Part shown: positions 1 through 9,188 of the stretch, in pieces
Layout: each line of letters opens with the position of its first letter
Numbering within the stretch: the stretch's first letter is position 1
NCBI GenBank assembly: GCA_004294225.1
Contig: REBA01000020.1
Location: 1-49,187, forward strand
Reading direction: 5' to 3'
From: Cytophagales bacterium
Lineage (GTDB): Bacteria; Bacteroidota; Bacteroidia; Cytophagales; Cytophagaceae
DNA length: 49,187 nt
The notes under the pieces: generated by a model
What the model was told of the DNA's origin: nothing
What the model saw: the letters and a program-made list of their open reading frames with translations, nothing else
The model's database searches: none
Translations under genes and position numbers: made by a program

Positions 1-1567
1 TTCCTGTATCAAAAAATATATTTCTAAGCACCACTTTTTTACCTACTTGTGCACTGCTCAATTGTATTTCTTTTGTTATTTCCTTATATCCGTCTTGCGG
101 GGTAAGGTAGATATTCTCAGAAAAAAATACTTTATCTTTTTTTTCAATACTGATTCCATAATTCCTTCCAGAGGGAAGAGCAATAAGATAAGCACCTGTT
201 TGCTCATTGCTTTGAGTTTTGCTTACTACTTCTTTGGTATCGTTATCGGTAATCGTGATTTCAGCTAAGATTGGGCTATTTGTTTCTGCATCAATTACAC
301 TTCCTTTCAAAAGAGCCAATTGCGGTGCATCTGTTTTAATTGGCATTCTGATAGAATATATGTCCTGTTGCCCTAAGCCACCTTCTTTATCAGAAGAGTA
401 AAGAGCTTGTTGTCCATTTGCTGATAATACAAAATAAACATCGTCGCCAGCCGTATTGATTGGATAGCCAATATTTTCAGGCTTAGACCAATTTCCGCTT
501 GTCGTCTTTGTACTTTTGAACACGTCGTAACCACCCATACTGCTATGTCCTTTAGAGCAGAAATAAAGCGTTTTCCCATCAGGGTGAATAAAAGGACAGT
601 CCTCATCATATTCAGTATTGATATTAAGACTTTTTGGTTTTGACCAATTTCCATTCAAAGTTTTGCTACAACTATAAATATCTCTGCTTCCATTCATTAT
701 TTTTCTTACAAAAAACAAAGTTCTCTCGTCTGGAGATAGAGATGCTGTAGATTCAAAAAACTCAGTATTAATGGGCAAAGCTTCAGGATTTGACCATTTA
801 TCTCCTTTAAGTTTTGAGAGGTATAAATCTCCTCCATTCGTGCCTTTATAGATAAACATCGTTTGACCATCTTCTGATAATCCTACACAGGCATCATGAA
901 TAGGTGTATTCAATGGGCTACCTAGGTTCTGAGCTTTATCCCAAGCTCCACCTTTATTATTGGAAACATAAATATCTTCAAAAAATTTTCCGTCAGTATC
1001 AATTTTACCTCCATTAGAGCCTATTCTTCTGGAGGTAAAATATAATTTGGAGAAGTCTGCCGTAATATAAGGTAAATAGTCTTGAAACTCGCTATTAACT
1101 TGTGATCCAGCATTAGTTATCTTAACTTCTAATGGATTTTCTAGATATTTTTTTCCAAATTCACATTCATTAATTTTTTTGGCAATGAGTTTCTTATTTT
1201 GATTAGACAAGTCTGATTGAATGTAATAAAATTTTGCACTATCCATCTGGTGATTGATATGAAATGCTTGAGCTAAAGTAAACAATACTTCTGAACTTGG
1301 TTTATTATTTAAGCGTAAAGCTAGGGAAGCAAAGCTCAGCGATTTTGTTTTTTCTTTTCCCAACAAATGGCATTGAGCAATCTTTAAATAAACGTAGGGG
1401 TTTTTAGGATTTTTATCTTTTGCCTGATGATATAAATCTAGTGCTGAATGGAAGTTTTTATTTAAAAAAAAATCATCTGCTTTTTTTATCAATTTTTCTT
1501 CTTGAGCAACACTGAGCGTTTTGCTAAAAAAGAAAAATATCAAAAGACTTAGATAAAATCGCATCAT
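1..1567 (-). CDS. PorE-like OmpA-family protein (TPR, PD40 propeller, CRD), 3' end outside window
   Basis: The reading frame is open from an ATG at 1567 to the window edge, about 522 residues without its end. It begins with a signal peptide (hydrophobic run LSLLIFFFF, then a cut near SVAQ). A TPR-like helical part follows (about 25-125), then PD40/WD40-like propeller repeats (about 150-400; motifs such as SEDGQTMFIYKG, SPDERTLFFVRK and HPDGKTLYFCSK). A carboxypeptidase-regulatory-like domain comes next (GSVIDAETNSPI, near 417-490). The visible part stops at NIFFDTG, the usual opening of an OmpA peptidoglycan-binding domain. This order is the one known for PorE of the type IX secretion system, which links the T9SS to peptidoglycan. 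Bacteroidota carry several paralogues with the same order, so true PorE identity is inference. The ATG overlaps the stop of the upstream DUF4293 gene in an ATGA, which suggests coupled translation; a second ATG follows directly. Confidence 0.85.
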   Translation of the reverse strand, partial: MMRFYLSLLIFFFFSKTLSVAQEEKLIKKADDFFLNKNFHSALDLYHQAKDKNPKNPYVYLKIAQCHLLGKEKTKSLSFASLALRLNNKPSSEVLFTLAQAFHINHQMDSAKFYYIQSDLSNQNKKLIAKKINECEFGKKYLENPLEVKITNAGSQVNSEFQDYLPYITADFSKLYFTSRRIGSNGGKIDTDGKFFEDIYVSNNKGGAWDKAQNLGSPLNTPIHDACVGLSEDGQTMFIYKGTNGGDLYLSKLKGDKWSNPEALPINTEFFESTASLSPDERTLFFVRKIMNGSRDIYSCSKTLNGNWSKPKSLNINTEYDEDCPFIHPDGKTLYFCSKGHSSMGGYDVFKSTKTTSGNWSKPENIGYPINTAGDDVYFVLSANGQQALYSSDKEGGLGQQDIYSIRMPIKTDAPQLALLKGSVIDAETNSPILAEITITDNDTKEVVSKTQSNEQTGAYLIALPSGRNYGISIEKKDKVFFSENIYLTPQDGYKEITKEIQLSSAQVGKKVVLRNIFFDTG

Positions 1568-2052
1568 CTTATTCTGTCAACCGATCTAATCAATTCTTCG
1601 TCTTTTTTGATGTATTTCAGTGCGAAGAAATTCATAACTATTCCAATCAAAGGCAAATAAAAACCTATACTGTAAGTAATGAGGCTAGTCTCAAAAATCA
1701 CTTTGGTTTTGTCAATTGCTAAAAAAAATAGCCCTATCAAGCCTGAAAGCAAAAGATAATTAAGCGAACTAAGCTTTATTTGTAATCTTCTATTTTTATA
1801 CTGCAGCAATGCATACATAGAAGTAAGTGCTATAAGTAATACCAAAGCTGCAATATAATAGGTATCTCCTTTACTCTCGAAAGTTGCCTGTCCGTGAGGA
1901 ATAAAATGTATGGCTAAAGCATTCAGTTCTATATTTCCTGATATACCCGTTGATTTTTCAATTGCTGTTGCCTTCCAAAAAGTGGTAAAAAAACTTAATA
2001 TCATCGTAATGAATATACCAGTTAAAAATAAGGATTGGATTCTCTGTATCAT
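1564..2052 (-). CDS. DUF4293 family four-helix membrane protein
   Basis: The 162-residue product opens with MIQRIQSLFLTG, the typical start of the DUF4293 family, which is largely restricted to Bacteroidota. Four hydrophobic segments are visible near residues 8-28, 64-84, 95-113 and 122-148, so an inner-membrane location is expected. A short polar loop between the first two segments should face the periplasm. The C-terminus is basic and charged (KKDEELIRSVDRIR). No catalytic motif is visible and the function of the family is unknown. Its stop overlaps the start of the PorE-like gene by four bases, so the two are probably one transcript. Confidence 0.85.
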   Translation of the reverse strand: MIQRIQSLFLTGIFITMILSFFTTFWKATAIEKSTGISGNIELNALAIHFIPHGQATFESKGDTYYIAALVLLIALTSMYALLQYKNRRLQIKLSSLNYLLLSGLIGLFFLAIDKTKVIFETSLITYSIGFYLPLIGIVMNFFALKYIKKDEELIRSVDRIR

Positions 2053-2133
2053 ATTTATTGAAGGAATATACTTTTTTGTTTACAAAAATAGCAAATTTGC
2101 ACAAACAAACGATGAACAATAACAGATTACTCT

Positions 2134-2889
2134 ATGAGGTATTTTTTGGAAATTGCATATAAGGGTACTCATTTTCATGGTTGGCAAAAACAACCTAATG
2201 CACTTTCTATCCAAGAGACTTTTGAGCAAACTTTGAATACCTTATTCAAAACAGCTATCCCTGTATTTGCAAGTGGCAGAACAGATACTGGCGTACATGC
2301 AGAACAACAATTCTTACAAATAGATTTAGCATTTGAACTCAGCAAATATCATATACATCGTTTGAACAAACTTTTACCCAAAGATATTGCAATAATTAAT
2401 TTTTATACCGTCAAAGACGAAGCAACAGCTCGTTTTGATGCTATTTATAGAGTATATGAGTACAGAATAAGCACAATTAAGAACCCTTTTCTACAAGATT
2501 TAGTTTATGAATTTACTACTCCTCTAACAATAGAATTGATGAATGAAGCTGCTAAGGCTTTATTAAACTTTGAAGACTTTCAAAGTTTCAGCAAAGTAAA
2601 GACTGATGTGGCAAATTTCAATTGTAAGATTTATCAAGCATTTTGGTATAAAAAAGATAATCTTTTGATATTTAAAATTCAAGCAAACAGGTTCTTGAGA
2701 GGAATGGTTAGGGCTATAGTGGGCACTCTACTTCAAGTAGGCACTTCTAAGATTTCTGTTAGCGACTTTGAGTCGATTATTCAAATGAAAAACAGAAAAA
2801 TTGCTGGCCCTGCAGCTCCTCCAGAAGGCTTGTTTTTAAATCAAGTGGTATATCCTACAGAAATATTTACGGATAAGATTCCTCAATGA
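2134..2889 (+). CDS. truA: tRNA pseudouridine(38-40) synthase TruA
   Basis: TruA converts uridines 38-40 in the anticodon arm of tRNAs to pseudouridine in the cytoplasm. The 251-residue length fits the family. The catalytic motif SGRTDTGVHA is intact with the nucleophilic aspartate at residue 51. The second conserved block (RFLRGMVRAIVGTLLQVG) and the C-terminal PEGLFLNQV are also present. The start MRYFLEIAYKGTHFHGWQ aligns with the normal N-terminus of the family. The gene is divergent from the DUF4293 gene and its last 7 bases overlap the 3' end of the convergent HMG-CoA lyase-like gene. Confidence 0.96.
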   Translation: MRYFLEIAYKGTHFHGWQKQPNALSIQETFEQTLNTLFKTAIPVFASGRTDTGVHAEQQFLQIDLAFELSKYHIHRLNKLLPKDIAIINFYTVKDEATARFDAIYRVYEYRISTIKNPFLQDLVYEFTTPLTIELMNEAAKALLNFEDFQSFSKVKTDVANFNCKIYQAFWYKKDNLLIFKIQANRFLRGMVRAIVGTLLQVGTSKISVSDFESIIQMKNRKIAGPAAPPEGLFLNQVVYPTEIFTDKIPQ

Positions 2890-3755
2890 TAGCGGTTAAA
2901 AATTGCATTCGCCATTTCTTTTGACACTGCAAATTCTTCAATGTTTATCGAAGAATAAAGATGTTCATCATTTAAAAAATCTATTAATTTTTCGGTAGCA
3001 ATATTTCCAATTAAGTTTGATGTAGCCATTGGGCAGCCACCAATTCCTAATATAGACGTATCAAATTTTCTACATCCTGCTTGGTAAGCAGATTTCAACT
3101 TCTCTTTGGCAAGATTAGGTTCACTATGTAGATGGGCTCCAAATTTTATATCTGGAAATAGGGAAACTATCAGTTTAAATAAGGATTGAATATTCTCTGG
3201 AGTGGCAACCCCTATGGTGTCTGAAGGTAAGACATGTTCTATACCTAAACGAGTTAATGCTTGTATGGACTGAATAATTAAATCAGAATTATAAGGATCT
3301 CCATATGGATTTCCGAATCCCATAGAAAGATAAATCACTAGTTTTTTTTGACGAAGCACACAAAGTTGATTGATTTTTTCTATAGTGCTATGAGCTTCAA
3401 GAATTGTTTTATTGGTATTTCTGATTTGAAATGTTTCTGATAGAGAAAGAGGGAAACCTAAGAAACTTATCTCCTCATATTCACAAGCTTCGCTAGCTCC
3501 TCTTTCATTGGCTACAATAGCAAGTAATTTTGATTGGGTATTGCTGAAATCTAACTTTGCAATTACCTGATTGGTATCTTGCATTTGAGGAATTGCTTTG
3601 CTAGATACAAAGCTTCCAAAGTCTATAGTATCGAAACCTACTTTTAGCAATTGATTAAGATAATTTGCTTTTGTAGCTGTAGGGATAAAATCAATTATCC
3701 CCTGCATTGCATCTCTAGGACATTCGGTGAAGTAAATTTTATCTATCATAATCAA
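2883..3755 (-). CDS. Hydroxymethylglutaryl-CoA lyase-like protein
   Basis: HMG-CoA lyases split HMG-CoA into acetoacetate and acetyl-CoA, usually at the end of leucine breakdown. The 290-residue product is a DRE-TIM metallolyase by motif. ECPRDAMQG near the N-terminus corresponds to the GPRDGLQ substrate and metal motif. HLHSEP supplies the metal-binding HxH pair, and GIGGCPMA is the HMG-CoA lyase signature loop with the active-site cysteine. The Arg, Asp, both His and Cys are all present. The replacement of the usual G-L after PRD by A-M is a small departure, so a related acyl-CoA lyase activity cannot be excluded. Two ATGs (3755 and 3749) are possible starts. The gene lies downstream of slyD but a terminator-like hairpin at 3763-3788 separates them. 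Confidence 0.85.
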   Translation of the reverse strand: MIMIDKIYFTECPRDAMQGIIDFIPTATKANYLNQLLKVGFDTIDFGSFVSSKAIPQMQDTNQVIAKLDFSNTQSKLLAIVANERGASEACEYEEISFLGFPLSLSETFQIRNTNKTILEAHSTIEKINQLCVLRQKKLVIYLSMGFGNPYGDPYNSDLIIQSIQALTRLGIEHVLPSDTIGVATPENIQSLFKLIVSLFPDIKFGAHLHSEPNLAKEKLKSAYQAGCRKFDTSILGIGGCPMATSNLIGNIATEKLIDFLNDEHLYSSINIEEFAVSKEMANAIFNRYH

Positions 3756-3762
3756 TATTAAA

Positions 3763-3788
3763 AAAGGAAATCGTCTATGATTTCCTTT
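3763..3788 (-). terminator. Intrinsic terminator after slyD
   Basis: A perfect 10-bp stem (AAAGGAAATC/GATTTCCTTT) with a 6-base loop lies 27 bases past the slyD stop. Read on the minus strand it is followed directly by a T-rich run (CCTTTTTTAATA). It separates slyD from the HMG-CoA lyase-like gene, whose start is only 8 bases further on. Confidence 0.75.
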
Positions 3789-3815
3789 AAGTAAGTAATT
3801 TATTGAATTGACTTA

Positions 3816-4307
3816 TCAATGCTGATGACCTCCTACACCATGTGCATGACCATGAGCCAACTCTTCTGGAGTAGCATCTCTAACTTCTATTATTTTACCA
3901 TTAAAATCTAGATCTTGACCAACCAATGGGTGATTGAAATCCATAATTACAAATTGCTCTTGAACTTCTTGAACAATTCCGTAAAAATGATTGCCTTGTC
4001 CATCTTGCATAGGTAATTCAGCACCTACAACTAATTCCTCTTCGGGTAAGTCTCCAAATATTTCTTTAGGAATAGTTACAACATCAGCTTCATTCATTTG
4101 ACCATAAGCATCATTTGCAGACAATTGAAAAGCAAAGGTGTCACCAATTTTTAGACCTGTCAATTGCTCATCGAAGGCTGGCAACGTTTGTCCTAATCCG
4201 TGAATGAAAGCAAAGGGATGATTGCTATCGGCTTTATCTACTACTTCTCCAGTAGGGATTTTTAATTCGTATTCTAATAATACTACTTTGTTGTTTGAGA
4301 TTTGCAT
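3816..4307 (-). CDS. slyD: SlyD-type FKBP peptidyl-prolyl isomerase
   Basis: SlyD proteins are cytoplasmic prolyl isomerases and chaperones; in proteobacteria they also pass nickel to hydrogenase. The 163-residue product has the SlyD plan. The FKBP core strand (VVLLEYELKIPTGEVVDKA) is followed by PFAFIHGLGQTLPAFDEQL and GDTFAFQLSANDAYG. An insert-in-flap region then runs to about residue 125, and the core returns at VMDFNHPLVGQDLDF. The tail is histidine-rich (HGHAHGVGGHQH), a short form of the metal-binding SlyD tail. A TAAATTTG box 20 bases upstream suggests its own promoter, and a hairpin at 3763-3788 ends the unit, so it appears monocistronic. Confidence 0.92.
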   Translation of the reverse strand: MQISNNKVVLLEYELKIPTGEVVDKADSNHPFAFIHGLGQTLPAFDEQLTGLKIGDTFAFQLSANDAYGQMNEADVVTIPKEIFGDLPEEELVVGAELPMQDGQGNHFYGIVQEVQEQFVIMDFNHPLVGQDLDFNGKIIEVRDATPEELAHGHAHGVGGHQH

Positions 4308-4326
4308 CTTTAAAATTTTAATTTTT

Positions 4327-4334
4327 CAAATTTA
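4327..4334 (-). promoter_or_regulatory. Candidate Bacteroidota -7 promoter box for slyD
   Basis: The minus strand reads TAAATTTG, a full match to the Bacteroidota primary-sigma -7 consensus TAnnTTTG. It lies 20 bases before the slyD ATG. No clear TTTG -33 element is visible at the expected spacing, so confidence is limited. Confidence 0.45.
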
Positions 4335-4400
4335 CTTTGCCAATCTGTCTTTTGCTAAAAATATATTAAATTAATTCCGCTAACTTAAAAATAGAATTGG

Positions 4401-6044
4401 CTATGATGCTGTATCTGAGCGGTGGTTTTTGAGCAATCTTATTTCTTCGAGATATGTTTTTTCTCTTCTCATAAGTTCTTCTTGGGTAGCATGTAATTCT
4501 TCAAGATTTTGCCTTAATTCTTCTTCTTGTTGAGCAAGATTTTGAGATTTGGCTTGCGAATCGTTCAATAGTTTTTCTGTGATTTCTTTTTGCTTTAGAT
4601 TATTAAATGAATTGCCAAGCATTTCGGCTATTTTCTCTATGAATTCGATTTTGTACTGAGGAAAATCATTGAAAGTAGCTAGTTCAATAATTCCAGCTAT
4701 TGTTTGGTTATATTTCATTGGCACAATCAAAATAGCTCTAGGATTTGCAGTACCCAAACCAGAAGTTATATTAAGATATTCTTCAGGAACATCATTCATA
4801 TATATTTTTTCTCCTTCTTGGAAACATTGTCCTACAAGCCCCTCTCCTACTTCTATATTCTTTTGAATGTATTTTTTTCTATTATAAGCATAACAAGCTA
4901 TAAGTTCGATTTGATTAGAACTTTGGTCAAAGAGAAATAATCCACCTTGGTTAGCACTGATGTATTTCACTAGCTGAGAAATAATAGTACTGCTAATATC
5001 TTTAATGCTATCATTAGTATTTCTTATAATCTCTGCAAACATAGCATATCCATTGGTGGCCCAAGCTTGTTGTTTTTCTTTTTCATGAAATAATTTTAAA
5101 TCGTCATTCATTTTAAGCAATGAATTTCCAAGTGTATCTTCTTTGCTAGATGGTGAGAAAGGATACTCAAAATTTGATTTACCTATTTCTAACGCAAATG
5201 TGCTTGCTTGTTTCAGGTTTTTGACAAGATTATTAGTTTCTTTAATAACATAATTTAACTCATCCTCAGATTCTTTGATATTTTCTGGAAGTTGCCCTTG
5301 TGCTAGAGCTTCTAAAATATCTTTAGGTTTATTTAATGCTAGCTTTAAAGAGTTAACAATATAAATACCTACTAAAACAAAAATAAGCCCTAGAAAAGAA
5401 GAAACTATAATCACCGTAACTCTAAGAGATTGTGTTTGTTTTAATAATTTTTCGTTATTGGAGTCTTTACTAGTAAGAAGCTTGGGGAAGAAATCTCCAA
5501 ATAGTACACCATAATACTTTCCAATAGCCTCATTTTCTGTGGCTTTAACAGCATAAATAGAATCAAGAACATGATTACTTACATTGCTCAGACTATCTTT
5601 ATTATTAATAATAATTTCCTTCCCCATGTTTTGAATAATATTTTCATATTCAACAAATACATCCTTCAATGGAGAAAGTTTATAGTTAACAGTATCAGCG
5701 AGAGACAATGCATAATTTACGGTATCAATAGTTTTAAGTACATCCTTCGTATTAAATTGAGCTATTGAAGTGTCTCTATTAATTATTTTGATCAAAATTT
5801 TAGACTGGTAGCCTGTAAGCGTAGATTGGAGTACAAATACATTCTGAAAAGCAAAATTGTATTTTTCTTGTTTATAATAGCTGTTTCTTATAGATTCTAC
5901 TTGTAGATATACATAAAAAGAAAATCCTCCTAAAATAAAAATAGCTATGTAGATAAGAATTTTTAGCTTACCCGTAATTGTTTTTGGATTTACTAATAGA
6001 AACCCAATCATACTGCTTTTAGCTTTTAAGTAAATAGGATTCAT
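4401..6044 (-). CDS. Membrane-bound GAF-domain sensor with C-terminal coiled coil, no kinase
   Basis: The 547-residue protein has a membrane helix near residues 27-49 and a periplasmic four-helix-like sensor region (about 50-208). A second membrane helix follows near 209-231, then a HAMP/linker stretch. A GAF domain covers about 335-480 (QGGLFLFDQSSNQIELIACY, GEGLVGQCFQEGEKIYMNDV). It ends in a coiled coil (LAQQEEELRQNLEELHATQ). Similar N-terminal parts occur in Bacteroidota hybrid kinases, but no HisKA, HATPase, GGDEF or receiver domain follows here. The signal must therefore pass through protein contact or a separate partner. The gene stands alone: about 100 bases separate it from its upstream neighbour, and no kinase gene lies next to it. 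Confidence 0.8.
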   Translation of the reverse strand: MNPIYLKAKSSMIGFLLVNPKTITGKLKILIYIAIFILGGFSFYVYLQVESIRNSYYKQEKYNFAFQNVFVLQSTLTGYQSKILIKIINRDTSIAQFNTKDVLKTIDTVNYALSLADTVNYKLSPLKDVFVEYENIIQNMGKEIIINNKDSLSNVSNHVLDSIYAVKATENEAIGKYYGVLFGDFFPKLLTSKDSNNEKLLKQTQSLRVTVIIVSSFLGLIFVLVGIYIVNSLKLALNKPKDILEALAQGQLPENIKESEDELNYVIKETNNLVKNLKQASTFALEIGKSNFEYPFSPSSKEDTLGNSLLKMNDDLKLFHEKEKQQAWATNGYAMFAEIIRNTNDSIKDISSTIISQLVKYISANQGGLFLFDQSSNQIELIACYAYNRKKYIQKNIEVGEGLVGQCFQEGEKIYMNDVPEEYLNITSGLGTANPRAILIVPMKYNQTIAGIIELATFNDFPQYKIEFIEKIAEMLGNSFNNLKQKEITEKLLNDSQAKSQNLAQQEEELRQNLEELHATQEELMRREKTYLEEIRLLKNHRSDTAS

Positions 6045-6148
6045 TATTTATTTTTTCCCATTATACCCTTGCTAAAGCATAAAGTTGCTTAGGAAAGTAT
6101 AAAAAAATATCAAAATAATACTCTATATATTCTTAAACGCGAAGAAAT

Positions 6149-6937
6149 TTATTGCAATTTATTACAGATGAACAAGAATGCTTCTAAAGTATGTACTGTT
6201 TGCTCATGAGCTTCTAGCATTCCCATATGTGAAATATTCGACAAAAATAATGTATGTGCCTGCTGAGCGAGATGAATTTGGGCTATACTAGATTCCAAAG
6301 GTATGGCTTGATCTTCTTTGCCTACGATATATAAAATTGGGTGAGGGTATTTTTTTATAAATTCAATTTTATCTGCTCTATCTCTCATTGCCTCCGAAGT
6401 CCTGATAAGTGTTTCGGGCAATATTTGCTTGGCTTTTTCTATCAAATCAGAAATTTCATTTTTATACTTTTCTTGGTTGGCCATCGAAAATAAAGATGGT
6501 AAAAGATTTTTTATAAATGGATAAGTCCCATTTTTTTTAATGAATTCAATTGCTTTATTTCTATTGTTCTTCTTCTCGTCAGAATCTGCAAATGCTGTAG
6601 AGTGGAAAAGACAAAGCCCGTGGGTATTATCAGGATAAGATTCTGCAAATTCTAGAGCTACATAACCTCCAAGGGAATGTCCTACAAGAATACAGGAATA
6701 AATCTTCAATGCATCTAGTAGAATTTTAATCTGATGAGCAATCGATGGAATAGAATTGAATTCGTTACTATTTGGACTAGCACCAAACCCAGGCAAATCT
6801 ATGCTTATAACTTGATATTGAGAAGAGAGATAATTAGAAAAAGCCTCCCAAATAGACTTGTCTTCACAAAACCCATGAAGAAAGACTACTGTGCTTCCAG
6901 TTCCTTGAATATGGTAGGAAAGTAAACTTTTATCCAT
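6149..6937 (-). CDS. Alpha/beta hydrolase
   Basis: The 262-residue product has a complete alpha/beta-hydrolase layout. The oxyanion-hole strand FLHGFCEDKSIW and the DLPGFGAS loop come first. The nucleophile elbow GHSLGG has Ser88. The acidic residue follows in VGKEDQAIP (near 210), and the histidine in NISHMGMLE (near 240). A cap of helices lies between them. The family includes esterases, lipases and menaquinone-pathway MenH-like enzymes; the substrate cannot be told from sequence. It starts 23 bases after the dxs stop on the same strand, so it is probably co-transcribed with dxs. No signal peptide is visible, so it should be cytoplasmic. Confidence 0.88.
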   Translation of the reverse strand: MDKSLLSYHIQGTGSTVVFLHGFCEDKSIWEAFSNYLSSQYQVISIDLPGFGASPNSNEFNSIPSIAHQIKILLDALKIYSCILVGHSLGGYVALEFAESYPDNTHGLCLFHSTAFADSDEKKNNRNKAIEFIKKNGTYPFIKNLLPSLFSMANQEKYKNEISDLIEKAKQILPETLIRTSEAMRDRADKIEFIKKYPHPILYIVGKEDQAIPLESSIAQIHLAQQAHTLFLSNISHMGMLEAHEQTVHTLEAFLFICNKLQ

Positions 6938-6960
6938 AAAACATTTAATTTGGGGAAGTG

Positions 6961-8877
6961 TTATGCTTTTTTGTAAACGACTTCCATCATCTTTTTGGCA
7001 GCATCAACTATGGCATTGGCATCATAATTACATTCTTTGTATAACTCTGACTGTTCTCCATGTTCTATAATTCTATCAGGAATACCCAATCTAATAATTT
7101 TAGAAAAATATTGATTGTCTGCCATAAATTCTAATATCGCACTTCCAAATCCACCTTGAATGCAACCGTCCTCAAGGGTTATAATTTTATCAAATTTTTC
7201 AAAAATTTGGTGCAAAAGTATTTCATCCAAAGGCTTTGCAAACCTCATGTCATAATGAGCAACAGAAATATCCTCACCTAATAAAATCGAAGTGGCTTTC
7301 ACTGCTTCATTGCCTATACTACCAAAAGATAAGACAGCAATTTCATTACCTTCTTTAATAAGTCTGCCTTGACCAATTGGTATTGATTTCATTTCTGTTC
7401 TCCAAACTGGCATTACCCCTTGTCCTCTAGGGTATCTAATTACAAATGGTCCATGATTTTTTTCTTGTGCCGTAAACATAAGATTTCTGAGCTCTTCTTC
7501 ATTCATTGGTGCAGACACAATCATATTTGGTACACACCTCATATAGGCAATATCATAAGCACCATGGTGTGTAGGCCCGTCTGCTCCTGCTATTCCTGCT
7601 CTATCTAAACAGAATACTACAGATAGTTTTTGTAGAGCCACATCATGAATTAACTGATCATAAGACCTTTGCATGAACGAGGAGTAAATATTGCAAAATG
7701 GAATTAAACCTTGAGTAGCTAAACCTGCAGAGAATGTTACTGCATGTTGCTCAGCAATACCTACATCAAATGCTCTATTGGGCATTTGTTCCATCATAAT
7801 ATTCATAGAAGAACCAGAGGGCATAGCTGGTGTAATACCCATGATTTTGCTATTGACTTTGGCTAATTCCAATAAAGTATGTCCAAAAACATCTTGGTAT
7901 TTTGGGGGCTGAATGGTTGTATAGACTTTTTTGCGAATTTCCCCTGTCACTTTATCAAACAACCCAGGTGCATGCCACAAGGTCTGATCTTTTTCCGCCA
8001 AAGGAAAACCTTTACCTTTGGTAGTAATGCAGTGCAAAATCTTAGGACCTGGTATATTTTTTAAGTCTGATAGCGTGTTAATTAAGTTGGGTAAATCATG
8101 ACCATCAACAGGACCAAAGTATCTTAGATTAAGAGATTCAAATAAATTGCTATGTTTTAAAAGAGTACTCTTCAATCCACCCTCTAATTTAGAAGCTACA
8201 CTTTGGGCTATAGGACCTAGTTTTCCTAATTTCCCCATAAGGTTCCAAATATCATCTTTCATTTTATTGTAAGCCTGAGAGGTGGTGATATTTGTTAAAT
8301 ATTCTTTTAGAGCACCTACATTGGGGTCTATCGCCATGCAGTTGTCATTAAGAATAATTAATAGATTGGTATTACTGACCCCAGCGTGATTCATGGCTTC
8401 AAAAGCCATTCCTGCAGTAAGTGCTCCGTCTCCGATTACGGCAATATGCTGTTTATGCTTTTGTTTCTTGTATTTCGAGGCAGTAGCCATACCCAGAGCA
8501 GCAGAAATAGAAGTTGACGAGTGCCCTACTCCAAAAGTATCAAATATACTTTCGCTTCTTTTAGGAAAACCAGAAATTCCTCCATAAATACGATTGGTAT
8601 GAAAAGAATCTCTGCGACCAGTAAGTATTTTGTGACCATAAGCTTGATGACCCACATCCCACACCAATTGGTCTTCAGGTGTGTTGAACACATAATGTAT
8701 AGCAGTAGTAAGCTCAACTACACCTAGGCTAGCAGAAAAATGCCCTCCATAAATAGATACATTATCAATTATAAATTGCCTTAATTCTTGTGCTAGAATT
8801 AATAACTCTTGTTCGTTTAATTTCTTAAGGTCTGACGAATTGTTAATCGCCGATAAGTATTTCCCAGGTACAATCAC
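6961..8877 (-). CDS. dxs: 1-deoxy-D-xylulose-5-phosphate synthase
   Basis: Dxs joins pyruvate and glyceraldehyde 3-phosphate to form DXP, the first step of the MEP isoprenoid pathway, with thiamine diphosphate. The 638-residue length is normal. Visible motifs are VWDVGHQAYGHKILTGRR, the ThDP/Mg motif GDGALTAGMAFEAMNHAG with its ND pair (ILNDNCMAI), the catalytic glutamate in GIAEQHAVTFSAG, DRAGIAGADGPTHHG and the C-terminal transketolase domain (LEDGCIQGGFG). It leads a likely two-gene unit with the hydrolase. Together with ispH at 12.3-13.2 kb it feeds the carotenoid genes of this window. The start at 8877 gives the usual short N-terminal extension before LKKLNEQELLILAQELR. Confidence 0.97.
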   Translation of the reverse strand: MIVPGKYLSAINNSSDLKKLNEQELLILAQELRQFIIDNVSIYGGHFSASLGVVELTTAIHYVFNTPEDQLVWDVGHQAYGHKILTGRRDSFHTNRIYGGISGFPKRSESIFDTFGVGHSSTSISAALGMATASKYKKQKHKQHIAVIGDGALTAGMAFEAMNHAGVSNTNLLIILNDNCMAIDPNVGALKEYLTNITTSQAYNKMKDDIWNLMGKLGKLGPIAQSVASKLEGGLKSTLLKHSNLFESLNLRYFGPVDGHDLPNLINTLSDLKNIPGPKILHCITTKGKGFPLAEKDQTLWHAPGLFDKVTGEIRKKVYTTIQPPKYQDVFGHTLLELAKVNSKIMGITPAMPSGSSMNIMMEQMPNRAFDVGIAEQHAVTFSAGLATQGLIPFCNIYSSFMQRSYDQLIHDVALQKLSVVFCLDRAGIAGADGPTHHGAYDIAYMRCVPNMIVSAPMNEEELRNLMFTAQEKNHGPFVIRYPRGQGVMPVWRTEMKSIPIGQGRLIKEGNEIAVLSFGSIGNEAVKATSILLGEDISVAHYDMRFAKPLDEILLHQIFEKFDKIITLEDGCIQGGFGSAILEFMADNQYFSKIIRLGIPDRIIEHGEQSELYKECNYDANAIVDAAKKMMEVVYKKA

Positions 8878-9188
8878 TTGATTCTATTTAATCGATTTGT
8901 AAATATAAAATAAATAATTAGCTCCTAGGTAAAAACTTAGAAGTAAGGTTATTTTTTTCGTTCTAAACACATCTAATTAACATGAAAATAACAGAAAAGT
9001 TGAGCATTAAAAATTGTTTGACTCAAAATTACTAATATGCTATACCTAAATAATAAGAAATTAATTTCGCAATTGAATTAATATCCACAATCGAAGTTGA
9101 TAATTAGTGGATAGGTATTTATGAATAGATTGCTTAGTCTTCGCTTTCTACTTACTTTTATCTTTATCCAAAAAACTATTAGTTTTTC
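8878..9188. other. Divergent dxs/scpA intergenic region
   Basis: About 310 bases, very A+T-rich, separate two divergent genes and must hold both promoters. I see no exact TAnnTTTG box with good spacing for either gene. A 23-codon frame (9121-9192) ends in an ATGA overlap with scpA, but its coding character is doubtful. No RNA gene or riboswitch fold is apparent. Confidence 0.5.
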
